64,000 nucleotides of DNA, taken from the NCBI RefSeq assembly GCF_947367035.1, contig NZ_CANBCA010000007.1, positions 1 through 64,000 of the forward strand, given 5' to 3'. The notes beneath the pieces were generated by a model. The model saw only the letters and a list, made by a program, of their open reading frames with translations. It was not told the DNA's origin and did not search any database. Of this stretch, positions 38,174-48,496 are shown one piece after another (position 1 is the first letter of the stretch; each line of letters starts with the position of its first letter). The position numbers and the translations under genes are program-made. This DNA comes from an uncultured Helicobacter sp. (GTDB taxonomy: Bacteria; Campylobacterota; Campylobacteria; Campylobacterales; Helicobacteraceae).

Positions 38174-39067
38174 ATGCCATTAGTTATTCCAGAGGATATT
38201 CCAGCTTTTTCACTTTTAAAACAAAATGCGTTTATTATGGGTTACAATCGCGCGAAATCTCAAGATATTCGTCCTTTGGAAGTGCTGATTTTTAACCTTA
38301 TGCCAACTAAAATTGAAACAGAGAATCAAATCCTCTCTTTGCTTGCAAATTCCCCTTTGCAAGTCAATATTACTTTGCTCTCTACGGCAAGTTATATAGG
38401 TAAAAATACACCAAAATCCCATTTGGAACGCTTTTATGTAAATTTTGAAAATATCAAGAATCGCAAGTTTGATGGTGCAATCGTTACAGGCGCACCCATT
38501 GAACATTTAGAATTTGAAGAAGTGAAATATTGGGGAGAGCTCACACGCATTATGGATTTCTTAAAAGCAAATTGCACAAGCACATTATACCTTTGTTGGG
38601 GTGCAATGGCAGGATTGCATTATTTTCACAAAATCCAAAAAATCCCACTAGGTTCCAAACTATTTGGTGTGTTTAATCATTTTTGGGTAGAAAAAGATTT
38701 ACTACTTAATGGGTTAGATGAAATTGTTAAGATTCCACATTCTCGCCATTCTGATATTAATCAAGCACAAGCAAGAGAGAATAAAAACTTAAAAATTTTG
38801 TTAGAAGGTGAAATAAGTGGTATTTCTGTTTTAAAAGATGAAAAAGATTTCTTTATCTTAGGACACCCAGAATATGCAAAAGAAACATTAGATTTAGAGT
38901 ATAAACGTGATTTAGATAAGGGCTTAAATATCACACAACCTTATGATTACTACGATGCAAACAACAACCCTCAATTTGTATGGCGCTCCTCTGCAAGTAT
39001 GCTGTTTGCAAATTGGCTAAACTTTGCAGTTTATCAAGATACACCTTTTATATTAGGCTTTTCATAA
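38174..39067 (+). CDS. metA: homoserine O-acetyltransferase (MetA family)
   Basis: The 297-aa enzyme activates homoserine for methionine synthesis. It has the glutamine-amidotransferase-like fold with Cys141 in LCWGAMAG, His in GHPEYAKET and [12 protein letters not shown] at the start. The residue that sets acyl donor choice is Glu110 in [11 protein letters not shown]; Glu there means acetyl-CoA, Gly means succinyl-CoA. The start at 38174 is fixed by AAGGA; an upstream frame overlapping metY is not used. It follows metY in one operon. Confidence 0.92.
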   Translation: MPLVIPEDIPAFSLLKQNAFIMGYNRAKSQDIRPLEVLIFNLMPTKIETENQILSLLANSPLQVNITLLSTASYIGKNTPKSHLERFYVNFENIKNRKFDGAIVTGAPIEHLEFEEVKYWGELTRIMDFLKANCTSTLYLCWGAMAGLHYFHKIQKIPLGSKLFGVFNHFWVEKDLLLNGLDEIVKIPHSRHSDINQAQARENKNLKILLEGEISGISVLKDEKDFFILGHPEYAKETLDLEYKRDLDKGLNITQPYDYYDANNNPQFVWRSSASMLFANWLNFAVYQDTPFILGFS

Positions 39068-39498
39068 TACACAAGATTCCGTTTGCGTATCTCAAAATCC
39101 TCTGAATCTTCACTTAAATAGACAATATAACGCTCATCTTCATATAATCCACGAATCGTTCGCATTTCACCTTGAATCATTAAATTATAATCTTTGGCTA
39201 AAAAAATTTCCCCTGCTGTGCGTCCAAGATTAGGAATAAACAACAAAACAACACCGATTAAAGTTAAGACAAAAAGAAATTTAAAAACTTTATCTATCAA
39301 AGGAATCGCAAAACCAATTCCAAACACAGCGACAAAGATTCCAAAGGCATAGGGATTAAAAACATTGAAAAAAAATGGATTAAAAAATACATTGATACCA
39401 TAATATTGAATGTATCCATTAAAAATAGTTGCCCAAAAAACGCAAAATAGGAGGAAAACCAACATAAAACTGACCGCCAAAGAAGAAAACAATCTCAT
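39034..39498 (-). CDS. membrane protein of unknown function
   Basis: The 154-aa protein has about three hydrophobic helices (5-28, 45-67 and 72-90) followed by a soluble C-terminal tail ([29 protein letters not shown] region). It overlaps the 3' end of metA by 34 bases in a convergent manner. It is transcribed with the Sua5-like gene and carB. It is not recognised beyond a general resemblance to small Helicobacter membrane proteins. Confidence 0.65.
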   Translation of the reverse strand: MRLFSSLAVSFMLVFLLFCVFWATIFNGYIQYYGINVFFNPFFFNVFNPYAFGIFVAVFGIGFAIPLIDKVFKFLFVLTLIGVVLLFIPNLGRTAGEIFLAKDYNLMIQGEMRTIRGLYEDERYIVYLSEDSEDFEIRKRNLVYYEKPNIKGVS

Positions 39499-39501
39499 AA
39501 A

Positions 39502-40014
39502 TCACCTGATACATTTAAGATTAAAATTTGCAATTTTATAGATTTTAGAGGGCTTAGATTCCATTAAACCTCGCTTATCCAAAACTATAATATCCGCCTT
39601 TTTTAAAGCAAACCTCAAGCTAAAAGACTGATGATGCGCATTTGCAGAGCTAGAATATAAAAAGGGGAAGAATCGCAAAAAATCTGCGTGAGAAGCTTTC
39701 TCTAGTCTCTCTGGCTTCACTACACGAATCGCAAGTTTAGTATTTGGACTGCTTTTTTGCATTAATGCGTGTCTTCCTTGATAAATAAAAGTGCTTTTTG
39801 CACTTTTGCGGATTCTATTTTTATATCTACTTGGAATCCTTACAAGTTTTTTTAGCTTCACCAAAGAATCCAATGTCAAAAGCACATTTTGAGATTCACT
39901 GCGTCCCTTGATAGCATTTAACTTGGTAAAATCAGAGCATAAAAAACCCGCTGTTGTATCGCTTTGAGCTAGAAAAATGGGTGCGAATTCTTTCACTTGT
40001 ATTTGTGATTCCAT
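39502..40014 (-). CDS. Sua5/YrdC-like protein (shortened)
   Basis: The 170-aa protein has the YrdC pattern in FLAQSDTTAGFLCSDFTKL then LNAIKGRSESQNVLL (the KxR motif is KGR) and a late SANAHHQSF in place of the usual SAN-SG. Family members make threonylcarbamoyl-adenylate for tRNA t6A. The chain is shorter than TsaC (about 190) and its key residues differ, so it may be a divergent relative. It starts in the carB stop (TAATG). The neighbour in H. pylori also follows carB. Confidence 0.6.
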   Translation of the reverse strand: MESQIQVKEFAPIFLAQSDTTAGFLCSDFTKLNAIKGRSESQNVLLTLDSLVKLKKLVRIPSRYKNRIRKSAKSTFIYQGRHALMQKSSPNTKLAIRVVKPERLEKASHADFLRFFPFLYSSSANAHHQSFSLRFALKKADIIVLDKRGLMESKPSKIYKIANFNLKCIR

Positions 40015-43000
40015 TATGTCAAATAATCCTGAATGGCTTTAGCCACATTTGGATTTTGAAATTTTAATTCGCTAATGGCACATACTGCAACGCGTGCCGC
40101 TTCAAGAGTTGTAAAATAAGGCACATTGTTACGCAAAACTTGTGTGCGAATCTTATCTGTATCATCTTTGCTTGAAGATTCATCGCTTGTATTAATCGCT
40201 AGTGCTATCTCTCCATTTGCCAATCTATCGCCAATGTTTGGACGCCCTTCACTAATCTTTAATGCCTCTTCACAAGGGATTCCAGACTTTTGTAGAATCT
40301 CTGCTGTGCCTTTGGTTGCACAGATTTGGAAATCAAAACTTTGTAAATCATGCGCAAGTGAAACAGCTTGAGGCTTATCCAAACTGCATAGAGAAATAAA
40401 CACTTTACCGCAAGTTGGAAGCGAATTTTTACAAGCAAGCTGACTTTTTGCAAAACTTAATCCAAAACTTTCACTAATCCCCATAACTTCTCCTGTTGAG
40501 CGCATTTCTGGTCCTAGAACCATTACGGCACCATTTAATTTATTAAATGGAAAAACAGATTCTTTGACTGCAATATGCTTTAAAGTTTTTGGCTTATATA
40601 ATCCGTCTTTAAATTCTGTTTTTTGAAACTTATCATAACGCTCTAATGCAGATTTCAAATCCCTATTTATCATTACATTAGTTGCAACTTTTGCGAGTGG
40701 AATCCCTGTAGCCTTACTGACAAATGGCACGGTGCGACTTGCGCGAGGATTGACTTCAATAAGATAAAGCGTGTTTTCAAAGATAGCATATTGCGTATTC
40801 ATAAGTCCTACTACACCTAGATTCCTAGCAATTTTTGCAGTCGTTTGCTCAATTTCTTTTATCCTTTCCTCTGATAAACTAATTGAGGGTAACGAACAAG
40901 CAGAATCACCGCTATGGATTCCCGCCTCTTCAATATGTTGCATAATTCCAGCAATATAAACTTGCGTGCCATCACAAATAGTATCTACATCTAACTCAAT
41001 CGCATTATTTAAGAATTTGTCAATCAGCACAGGACTCTCTTCGCTTACGCTAACTGCCTCACTCATATAATCTTGTAATTCATTCATATTATAAACAATC
41101 CGCATTGCGCGTCCGCCTAACACATAACTAGGACGCACTAATACAGGAAAACCGATGTCTTGGGCAATATTAATTGCATCTTCTTTGGTATAGGCTGTGC
41201 CATTTCTAGGCTGGATTAGTCCATTTTCTTCTACAAATTTTGCAAACTTTTCCCTATCTTCAGCAATGTCAATCGTCTTTGCACTCGTCCCAATAATCTT
41301 AGCACCAATGGTTGTAAGTTTTTTGGCAAGTTTTAAAGGAGTCTGCCCTCCAAAATGCACGATGATTCCATCAGGTTTTTCACGTTCAATTACGCTACGC
41401 ACATTCTCAAAGGTAATGGGTTCAAAGTAAAGCACATCACTTGTATCATAATCTGTGCTAACGGTTTCAGGGTTACAATTATACATAATGCTAGTATAAC
41501 CCATATCTCGCAAGGCAAAACTCGCATGCACACAAGCATAATCAAATTCAATTCCTTGTCCAATGCGATTAGGTCCTCCACCAATAATTAAGACTTTTTT
41601 CTTATCTTTTTGTGGAATCTCTTGATGTTGCATACACTTAAAAGGAGTTGTGGAATACAAATAAGCAGTTTGTGTGGTAAATTCTGCCGCACAAGTATCT
41701 ACTTCATTGTATTGTAAAATTACCCCAAACTTTTGACGCAAAGCATAAATATCTTCTTCTCGTAATTCTAAAGATTCGTCTTTATTCACCAAAAAGGCAA
41801 GCATTTTATCGCTAAATCCGCATTGTTTAACCTGTCGCAAAAATCCTTCATCATTTAGTTTTTCAAAAGAAATTTGTTGCTCTAGTGCAATCATTTCTGC
41901 GATTTGATTTAAAAAATAAAAATCTATTTTACACCACTTTTGCACCTCTTCTATACTTACTCCACAACGAAACGCATCAGCAATATAAAGCAGACGCTCT
42001 GCATTAGGTCGGCGCACCTCACGTTGAATCTCACCTAAATCACTACTTCTTGGCACAAAGCCAAAGATTCCAGTTTCTAAACTATTCAATGCTTTTTGCA
42101 AAGATTCTTTAAAAGTTGCTCCAATCGCCATTACCTCGCCAATAGATTTCATAGAAGTTGTAAGCGTAGAATCGGCTTGGGGGAATTTTTCGAAAGTAAA
42201 ACGTGGAATTTTAGTTACAATATAATCAATGCTTGGCTCAAAACTTGCGGGTGTGCCTGTAATGTCGTTTTGAATCTCATCTAAAGTATAGCCCACTGCA
42301 AGCAAAGTTGCAACTTTGGCTATTGGATACCCTGTTGCTTTAGAAGCAAGGGCAGAAGAGCGTGAAACGCGCGGATTCATTTCAATCACCGTCATTCTAC
42401 CTGTGGTGGGATTGATAGCAAACTGCACATTGCTTCCGCCTGTATCTACACCAATTTCACGCAAAATTGCAAAAGAAGCATCACGCATTCGTTGATATTC
42501 TTTATCTGTTAATGTTAATGCAGGAGCAATCGTGATAGAATCCCCTGTATGCACTCCCATTGGGTCTAAGTTTTCAATACTGCATACAATGATACAATTA
42601 TCCGCCCTATCACGAATCACTTCCATTTCATATTCTTTCCAACCTAGCAAAGATTCTTCAATCAAAATCTCACCAATAGGGCTAATCTCCAAACCATTTT
42701 GAGCCAAATTTTTAAACTCATCAATATTATAAGCTACCCCGCTTCCACCACCTGCTAAAGTATAACTTGCACGAATAATCAGAGGAAATCCTATCTCTCT
42801 TGCTGCATCTAGAGCTTCTTCAAGAGTATAAGCATAACGAGATTTTGGTAAATCCATACCAATTTTTAGCATTGCTTCCTTGAAAGCCTGCCTATCTTCG
42901 CCCTTTTTAATAGCCTCTGGCTTAGCCCCAAGGAATTGCACACCTTTTAGCAACCCTTTTTCAAACATACTCATCGCAATATTCAGCGCAGTTTGCCCCC

Positions 43001-43271
43001 CCATAGTGGGCAAAATGGCATCCACTTGTTCTTTCTGGATAATATCTGCAACAATTTCTTCTGTGATTGGCTCAATATAGGTGCGGTCAGCAAATTCTGG
43101 GTCTGTCATAATCGTAGCAGGGTTAGAGTTAATTAAGACAACTTTATAGCCTAACTCTTTGAGTGTTTTTGCAGCTTGTGTGCCAGAGTAGTCAAACTCA
43201 CAGGCTTGCCCGATAATAATTGGTCCCGAACCAACTAATAAAATTGTCTTAATATCATTTCGTTTTGGCAT
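40014..43271 (-). CDS. carB: carbamoyl-phosphate synthase large subunit
   Basis: The 1085-aa enzyme makes carbamoyl phosphate for arginine and pyrimidines. It has two ATP-grasp halves ([19 protein letters not shown] near the N-terminus and [19 protein letters not shown] near residue 560), both with the glycine-rich lid, and a C-terminal MGS-like allosteric domain (from about 950). The partner carA is not in the window. It supplies the argJ and pyrF pathways. Confidence 0.97.
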   Translation of the reverse strand: MPKRNDIKTILLVGSGPIIIGQACEFDYSGTQAAKTLKELGYKVVLINSNPATIMTDPEFADRTYIEPITEEIVADIIQKEQVDAILPTMGGQTALNIAMSMFEKGLLKGVQFLGAKPEAIKKGEDRQAFKEAMLKIGMDLPKSRYAYTLEEALDAAREIGFPLIIRASYTLAGGGSGVAYNIDEFKNLAQNGLEISPIGEILIEESLLGWKEYEMEVIRDRADNCIIVCSIENLDPMGVHTGDSITIAPALTLTDKEYQRMRDASFAILREIGVDTGGSNVQFAINPTTGRMTVIEMNPRVSRSSALASKATGYPIAKVATLLAVGYTLDEIQNDITGTPASFEPSIDYIVTKIPRFTFEKFPQADSTLTTSMKSIGEVMAIGATFKESLQKALNSLETGIFGFVPRSSDLGEIQREVRRPNAERLLYIADAFRCGVSIEEVQKWCKIDFYFLNQIAEMIALEQQISFEKLNDEGFLRQVKQCGFSDKMLAFLVNKDESLELREEDIYALRQKFGVILQYNEVDTCAAEFTTQTAYLYSTTPFKCMQHQEIPQKDKKKVLIIGGGPNRIGQGIEFDYACVHASFALRDMGYTSIMYNCNPETVSTDYDTSDVLYFEPITFENVRSVIEREKPDGIIVHFGGQTPLKLAKKLTTIGAKIIGTSAKTIDIAEDREKFAKFVEENGLIQPRNGTAYTKEDAINIAQDIGFPVLVRPSYVLGGRAMRIVYNMNELQDYMSEAVSVSEESPVLIDKFLNNAIELDVDTICDGTQVYIAGIMQHIEEAGIHSGDSACSLPSISLSEERIKEIEQTTAKIARNLGVVGLMNTQYAIFENTLYLIEVNPRASRTVPFVSKATGIPLAKVATNVMINRDLKSALERYDKFQKTEFKDGLYKPKTLKHIAVKESVFPFNKLNGAVMVLGPEMRSTGEVMGISESFGLSFAKSQLACKNSLPTCGKVFISLCSLDKPQAVSLAHDLQSFDFQICATKGTAEILQKSGIPCEEALKISEGRPNIGDRLANGEIALAINTSDESSSKDDTDKIRTQVLRNNVPYFTTLEAARVAVCAISELKFQNPNVAKAIQDYLT

Positions 43272-43335
43272 AGAATCTCTCTTGAAGTTTTGGGTTAAAA
43301 TTTCGTAATTCTAGCGTTTTATGACTTAAAAAGCT

Positions 43336-43953
43336 TTATTTTTCCCAATTTTGCAAAAAAGGTTGCATTTGATATAAACTTGCCTTACAAAATGCACTTC
43401 TTGCAATACAAATCAGTTGTTTAGCGGAATCTTCTAGGCTCTCATTAATGATTAAATAATCAAAACTAGGTAGATTCCTCACTTCCTCTAACGCATTATT
43501 TAAGCGCTCTTGGATTACTTCTTGGGTATCGCTCCCCCGCCCACTTAAACGCTCTTTTAAAATGCTTTTGTTGGGTGTTGTGATAAAAATACTTGTCGTG
43601 TGATAAGGAAAATTCCTTTTAAGATTCGCTTGTCCTTGCACATCAATATCAAAAATTACAAGCTTATCTTCTTCTAATGCCTGCAAAACTTGCTCTTTGG
43701 AAGTGCCATAATAATTTTGATGCACTTTTGCCCATTCCAAAAACTCTCCTTTTTGGATTCCACTTTCAAAAGCTTCTTTGCTAATAAAGTGATAATGCAC
43801 CCCCTCTGTCTCCCCTTCGCGTTTCTTGCGTGTCGTGGAAGAAATAGAAAAATAATGATTAGGAAATTCTTGAGCTAAAATCTTATATAATGAGCTTTTC
43901 CCTGCTCCACTAGGACCAGAGAGGATTAGAATTGCTCCTTTATACTTCATCAA
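43336..43953 (-). CDS. gmk: guanylate kinase
   Basis: The 205-aa P-loop kinase phosphorylates GMP to GDP. It has LILSGPSGAGKSSLYK, the GMP-binding SSTTRKKREGETEGVHYHF, and VIFDIDVQGQANLK. It uses the GMP made by guaA. It overlaps the poly-E protein gene by four bases, the same order as H. pylori HP0321-HP0322. Confidence 0.96.
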   Translation of the reverse strand: MMKYKGAILILSGPSGAGKSSLYKILAQEFPNHYFSISSTTRKKREGETEGVHYHFISKEAFESGIQKGEFLEWAKVHQNYYGTSKEQVLQALEEDKLVIFDIDVQGQANLKRNFPYHTTSIFITTPNKSILKERLSGRGSDTQEVIQERLNNALEEVRNLPSFDYLIINESLEDSAKQLICIARSAFCKASLYQMQPFLQNWEK

Positions 43954-45656
43954 TCCTCATCTCTTTTAGGGAATTGAATGTTAATACTAATCGTTGCGCC
44001 GCTAAGCAAGTCTTTGAGATTTTGCGTTTGCAAGGCTTGTAATGCAGCAATTAAGGATTCCAAAGAATTTGCTTGAATATTGGTTGGTAATTTAGAATCG
44101 GTTTCACTAGCACTTGGCACAATAGGAGACGGATTAGGGGCTTTAGCAATAGGCTCACCTAATGCTTCACTCATACTCTCTACACTTAAAGTGTCAAACT
44201 CATCTAAACCTGCTGTGTCAGATTGGGATTTTGTTACTTGGGATTCTATTTCCTCTGCCTTAATATCCTCTAGCAAAGAGGAATCCAACTCCTCTTCCAT
44301 TTTTTTTGGAATCTCCAAATCCTCTTGCTCCTCTAATGGATTGGATTCTTCCCCCTGAAGTTCGTCTTCTAATCCAATATCAAAAGCGACTTGTTTTTCT
44401 TGGAATTCTGTGTTTGAATCATTCAAATCCTCCATTCCATTTAAACCCTCCAAGGAATCTAAATCATTTTTTGTTTCATCTCCTTGGGATTCTAAATTCT
44501 CTGATACATCTAATGTGTCAAAATTGGAGTCTTGCAATTCATCACTAGATAAACCTCCCAATTCCTCTCCTAAATCTTGCATCACTTCTAAGTTCAGCTC
44601 TTCATTAACAGAATCCTGCTTAGATTCTGTGTCTGCGATTGCTTGTTCCATAGGTTCGGATAAATCTTGAGGTTCTTCCTCTACTATTTCTCCTTCTCCT
44701 GCTTCCATAGTATCAAAGGAAAATTCAGAATCGCCCATTTCTTTAGAATCCTCATCACTTGTCTCTATATTTTCAACTTCTAAATTTGATAATGCATTGG
44801 AAGTTTCATCTTGGGAATCTAATGCTTCTTCTTTATCTTCCTCTGCTACTTCAATCTTATCAAGTTCAGCTTGCAAATCGCTAAAATCTAAATCTTCTTG
44901 TGCATTAGAATTTTCAACATTGAGTTCTTTATCTAAATCTAGGGGTATATCTTCTTGTTTTGGCACTTCATCACTTGAAAGCAAATCCTTAATCTCCTTT
45001 ACATCGCCTTTGTCTAAGACATTTAAATCTTCCGATTCCTCATCGTCTGCGCCAAAATCTAGTTGTTCATCAAGATTTTCTGTCGCTTCTTCCTCCGCAC
45101 CAAAGTCTAATGGTTCATCACCTGTGCTAGAAGCTTCTTCTGCTGCTTCCTCTATGCCCTCTTCTGCGCCAAAATCTAATGGTTTATCACCCGTATTAGA
45201 ATCCATTGTAGGCTCATCATCTAATTGTAAATCATCAAAACCTGAAAGGTCTAATTCGTCTCCCAAATTATCCAAAGATTCCATACCTTCAATCTCTAAC
45301 ATTTCATTATCGTTATCTTTTTTGCTCGTATGATGGTCAATAGAGGTAATCCCAGAAATTTTACTTAATGTTTTCACAAGATCTGTTGGTAAAAATGGCT
45401 TTTGAATATACTCATTAAAACCCTCTAGACGTTCGGAAGATTTAGCGTAAAACAAACCAAATTTCGCTTCAGAATTTGCTGCTTTATAAGCATCAAATAA
45501 TTCTTGTTCAAAGCTCTCATCATCTATTAATACAATTTCTGCACTTAAGCTTGAATCAATCTCTTGAGTTTCTTCCATTTCTATACCAAGCTTAGATACG
45601 CTTAGTGCTACAAGTTTGCTAATAATGGGATTTTTATTAACGAGATATAATTTCAT
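43950..45656 (-). CDS. large acidic, Glu/Asp-rich protein with degenerate receiver-like N-terminus (poly-E protein)
   Basis: The 568-aa protein is about one-third Asp/Glu. Residues 1-~105 resemble a receiver domain (MKLYLVNKNPIISKLVALSVSKLG; FNEYIQKPFLPTDLVK) without a usable phosphoacceptor set. The middle (~110-480) is disordered, with three copies of a LDFGA(E/D)(E/D) repeat near residues 160-210 and many Glu-Asp-Leu units. The C-terminus has a short hydrophobic helix LIAALQALQTQNLKDLL and a beta-strand tail. Corresponds in position and character to H. pylori HP0322. Function unknown. Confidence 0.7.
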   Translation of the reverse strand: MKLYLVNKNPIISKLVALSVSKLGIEMEETQEIDSSLSAEIVLIDDESFEQELFDAYKAANSEAKFGLFYAKSSERLEGFNEYIQKPFLPTDLVKTLSKISGITSIDHHTSKKDNDNEMLEIEGMESLDNLGDELDLSGFDDLQLDDEPTMDSNTGDKPLDFGAEEGIEEAAEEASSTGDEPLDFGAEEEATENLDEQLDFGADDEESEDLNVLDKGDVKEIKDLLSSDEVPKQEDIPLDLDKELNVENSNAQEDLDFSDLQAELDKIEVAEEDKEEALDSQDETSNALSNLEVENIETSDEDSKEMGDSEFSFDTMEAGEGEIVEEEPQDLSEPMEQAIADTESKQDSVNEELNLEVMQDLGEELGGLSSDELQDSNFDTLDVSENLESQGDETKNDLDSLEGLNGMEDLNDSNTEFQEKQVAFDIGLEDELQGEESNPLEEQEDLEIPKKMEEELDSSLLEDIKAEEIESQVTKSQSDTAGLDEFDTLSVESMSEALGEPIAKAPNPSPIVPSASETDSKLPTNIQANSLESLIAALQALQTQNLKDLLSGATISINIQFPKRDED

Positions 45657-45746
45657 AGATACTCCCTATTTGCTTTGTTTAGTCTTTTAAACAAAGAACT
45701 GCTAAAATTTTAACAATTTGTATCTTAATTTTACAAGGAACTTGTA

Positions 45747-46271
45747 ATGTTTAAAAAGGTTTTCGTAATTCTAGGAATTTTTATTGGTTTTCTATGGGCA
45801 GATGCTCTGTATTTTATGCCTCAAGAACAAAATAAAGCATTCGATGCGCTTCTCTCTACGATTAAAAATACACAGCAAAGCTTAGATATTGCCATTTATA
45901 GTTTTACTAATCGTGAAATTAGCAAAGCAATCCGCGATATTGCCAAAAGAGGTGTTCAAGTCCGAATCATTTATGATAAAAAAAGCAATCAAAACACTAA
46001 TCAATCCACCATTGGTTATTTGGCAAAGTTGAAAAATGTAGAAGTATGCTTACTAGAAGGCAAACTCTCTTCTAACAAAAAGTTTTATGGATTAATGCAT
46101 ACAAAAATGGCAATTAGTGATAAAAATTCCTTAGTTTTAGGTTCAGCAAATTGGTCTAAAAGCGCTTTTGAAACCAACTATGAAACTCTTTTAATCTCAC
46201 AAAATAAAGAACATATTACAAAAGCAAAAAAAACTTTTGAAGCAATGTTTCAAGAATGTGAAAAATATTAA
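45747..46271 (+). CDS. nuc: membrane-anchored PLD-family nuclease (Nuc)
   Basis: The 174-aa protein has an N-terminal hydrophobic anchor/signal (5-19) and a single phospholipase-D HKD motif, HTKMAISDKNSLVLGSANW (His, Lys, Asp). Single-motif members dimerise to make the active site. Nuc cuts DNA in the periplasm and may process DNA taken up from outside. It is divergent from the poly-E gene, as in HP0322-HP0323. Confidence 0.9.
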   Translation: MFKKVFVILGIFIGFLWADALYFMPQEQNKAFDALLSTIKNTQQSLDIAIYSFTNREISKAIRDIAKRGVQVRIIYDKKSNQNTNQSTIGYLAKLKNVEVCLLEGKLSSNKKFYGLMHTKMAISDKNSLVLGSANWSKSAFETNYETLLISQNKEHITKAKKTFEAMFQECEKY

Positions 46272-46798
46272 TTAAGATTGTGCAAAAAATAGGTGTCTAA
46301 TCTAAAAGAGAAGACCAATTCTCCCTCTTCTCTTTCAATATGGATAGGAAAATTAAAACGCACCACACCAGGCAAAGATTGCGTTAAACTCAAAGCTTCT
46401 TTGAGTTTATGAATATCGTGTAAGCGACCACTAACGATAAAGCGTTGTTTGAAATATTTGCCCTCTAAGATAGGTGTGCCATCTGCAACAACACCGACAC
46501 TTTCAAAAATAATTTTCAATTTCTCTTCAATTTCTCTTTGTGTAATTTGGTGTTCAAAATTCCCAATTGTATGTGCATTTTGATTCTGATAATTAACAAG
46601 CTTTTGCATTTCTGCATCACGTTGAGCCTCTATTTTGCCTTGCACATAAAGTTCTTTGCGATATTGGGTGTTTGTTTTACGAAATACATCTAATTGTGGC
46701 TTTACTGCACCCATAAAAACTCCAATTACCATAAAAAAATAAAAGACAAAAAAGAAAGTATTACGAATCCAATCAATTTGTGCAAAAAATGCTCTCAC
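46268..46798 (-). CDS. PilO-like inner-membrane protein
   Basis: The 176-aa protein has one N-terminal membrane helix (13-30), a coiled stretch (~30-75) and a ferredoxin-like beta-alpha-beta region (EGKYFKQRFIVSGRLHDIHKLKEALS). The layout matches PilO/GspM, which forms the assembly platform of type IV pilus and type II secretion machines. It has four-base overlaps with the next gene. No recognisable secretin or ATPase is adjacent. Homology is inferred from architecture. Confidence 0.5.
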   Translation of the reverse strand: MRAFFAQIDWIRNTFFFVFYFFMVIGVFMGAVKPQLDVFRKTNTQYRKELYVQGKIEAQRDAEMQKLVNYQNQNAHTIGNFEHQITQREIEEKLKIIFESVGVVADGTPILEGKYFKQRFIVSGRLHDIHKLKEALSLTQSLPGVVRFNFPIHIEREEGELVFSFRLDTYFLHNLN

Positions 46799-47313
46799 GG
46801 CTGCACTTCCTCTTGATTTAATTTACTAATAGAAACAAAATTATACCAGCCATTAGGCAGCATATAAAAGTCTGCGCGACTTTGATGAAAAATAGAACGC
46901 AAAGGAACTTCAAGCAAGAAAGTATAAATTTGCTTAGAAGGAGTCGCTCCATAAAGTGTTAATTGGTATTGTTCCATTTGAATTTTATTGAGCGTAATTT
47001 GTTCTGGAATTAAATTAAAAAGATTTTCAACACTCTCTTGTAGCATTTTATTTTGACTTGCAATATAGGCTTCAAAATGCACTTTTTCTTCTTCTACAAT
47101 CATCATTTCTTGATATTCTTTAATTTGCTTTAACATCTGTTGTTGCATTTCTATTGCGATTTTTTCGTTCTGTTGCATAAAATACCCTTGCACTTTAAGC
47201 ATCACAATAAAACCAGCAAAGATAAAAAGTGTCAAGAAAATATAGCCCCACCAAATACGCGAAACTTTCTTTAAGATTGTTTTTTTACCCGGTTGCGTGA
47301 AACTATAATTCAT
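46795..47313 (-). CDS. PilN-like inner-membrane protein
   Basis: The 172-aa protein has one N-terminal membrane helix (about 25-43), a coiled coil (45-90) and a C-terminal domain with LIPEQITLNKIQMEQYQLTL, close to the PilN phrase in which the helix is followed by a strand describing the polypeptide 'position' (LPxxxxLxxLxxxGxxLxLxG). It is coupled by four-base overlaps to PilO-like and PilM-like genes. Confidence 0.5.
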   Translation of the reverse strand: MNYSFTQPGKKTILKKVSRIWWGYIFLTLFIFAGFIVMLKVQGYFMQQNEKIAIEMQQQMLKQIKEYQEMMIVEEEKVHFEAYIASQNKMLQESVENLFNLIPEQITLNKIQMEQYQLTLYGATPSKQIYTFLLEVPLRSIFHQSRADFYMLPNGWYNFVSISKLNQEEVQP

Positions 47314-48362
47314 ACTTTCCCTTTTGATTCAAAAAACTTATAAGATTCATAACCTAAATTTGCCAATTCTTTTGCAATATCACAAGTTAGCACCTGGACC
47401 TCTAGCAAAGTAATCTGCTGAATCTGCTGGAGGGTCTCTTGTGCAATATCGTGTGCATTAAAAATCACTACTTCACTGATAAACTCGCCATTATAAAGAC
47501 TATTGCTATAAAATTCATTCAAAGCAGATTGAATAAATTTTGCCGCAGTATCAATACGAGAAAAGTCGTCTAAATCATCTCCTTTAGAAGATTCATTGAT
47601 CTCTTCGTGCAATTCATCCTCTCTATCATCATTTTTCAAAACCTTGATAAGACTTTCAGCATCATCACTCTCGCTATCCAAATCCAAAACATTTTCAATT
47701 CCACTCAACTCATTTTGTAAATCGGATTCAATATTGGTTTTTTGTATATCCTCTTCATCTTCACTTAAAGAATGCTTAATCACGGATAAGCCTAAGTTAA
47801 TTTCACTCTCAAGCACATAATAACCGCCAAATAGCACACCTGCATCTTGTTTAGTAACAATTAAAGTCATATTGGAACGTTGAAACAATACATACAACTT
47901 ACAAGAATCCTGAAAAGTATCTTTTGCTAAACGATATAACACCATAAAAGGGGAAATGACGAAATCTGCCCCCAACTTTAAAAAACATTTTTTTGTCTCT
48001 GCAATTCCTTGATTAAGGACATAGACAGACCAATTATTATCAAAACGTTTATAAACAATTTCATTGCAGTTAATGCCGTGTTTTTCAAAATCACTTTCTT
48101 TATCAGAATTAATCACACCTTGTGTAATAGAGCGAGAAAGTGTTGAGACATAAGTAAAAGGATTTTTAGCACGGATTTTTTTAATATAGCGGACTGCTTG
48201 AATAGGTAGTTCGCCAGGATTTGTTTTAAATTCTTTTGTTTGGGTTTGTAGGAGTTTGCCTCTACGATAAAAATTTACCACAATGCTACATAATTTATGA
48301 TCTACTTCTACACCAGCAATCACTGTGGCAAAAAATGGGCGAATCGTTTTAATTAAATCCAT
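47310..48362 (-). CDS. PilM/GspL-like cytoplasmic protein
   Basis: The 350-aa protein begins with a short strand set (VEVDHKLCSIVVNFYRRG) and has an extended acidic insertion (~205-275, rich in Asp and Glu) in the middle of an apparent ASKHA-like fold. The C-terminal FISEVVIFNAHDIAQ strand-turn-helix resembles PilM. It is the first gene of the trio. In Helicobacter such trios may belong to a natural-transformation or secretion system; the rest of that system is not in the window. Confidence 0.45.
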   Translation of the reverse strand: MDLIKTIRPFFATVIAGVEVDHKLCSIVVNFYRRGKLLQTQTKEFKTNPGELPIQAVRYIKKIRAKNPFTYVSTLSRSITQGVINSDKESDFEKHGINCNEIVYKRFDNNWSVYVLNQGIAETKKCFLKLGADFVISPFMVLYRLAKDTFQDSCKLYVLFQRSNMTLIVTKQDAGVLFGGYYVLESEINLGLSVIKHSLSEDEEDIQKTNIESDLQNELSGIENVLDLDSESDDAESLIKVLKNDDREDELHEEINESSKGDDLDDFSRIDTAAKFIQSALNEFYSNSLYNGEFISEVVIFNAHDIAQETLQQIQQITLLEVQVLTCDIAKELANLGYESYKFFESKGKV

Positions 48363-48496
48363 AGAAACTCCAAACTTAAACTCGCATTGCTATATAGTAT
48401 GCAATTTTGGCTTAAAAAATAGACTTTTAAAAGCCAAAATTATGATTTTTTCATAAAATAATTAGCAAAATTTACAAACTTTAATCTAGCGCATTT

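Noticed and set aside
44797-45333. 178-aa Ser-rich frame on +
   Set aside because: It is the antisense shadow of the acidic repeat gene (Asp/Glu codons read backwards as Ser/Phe), with no ribosome site.
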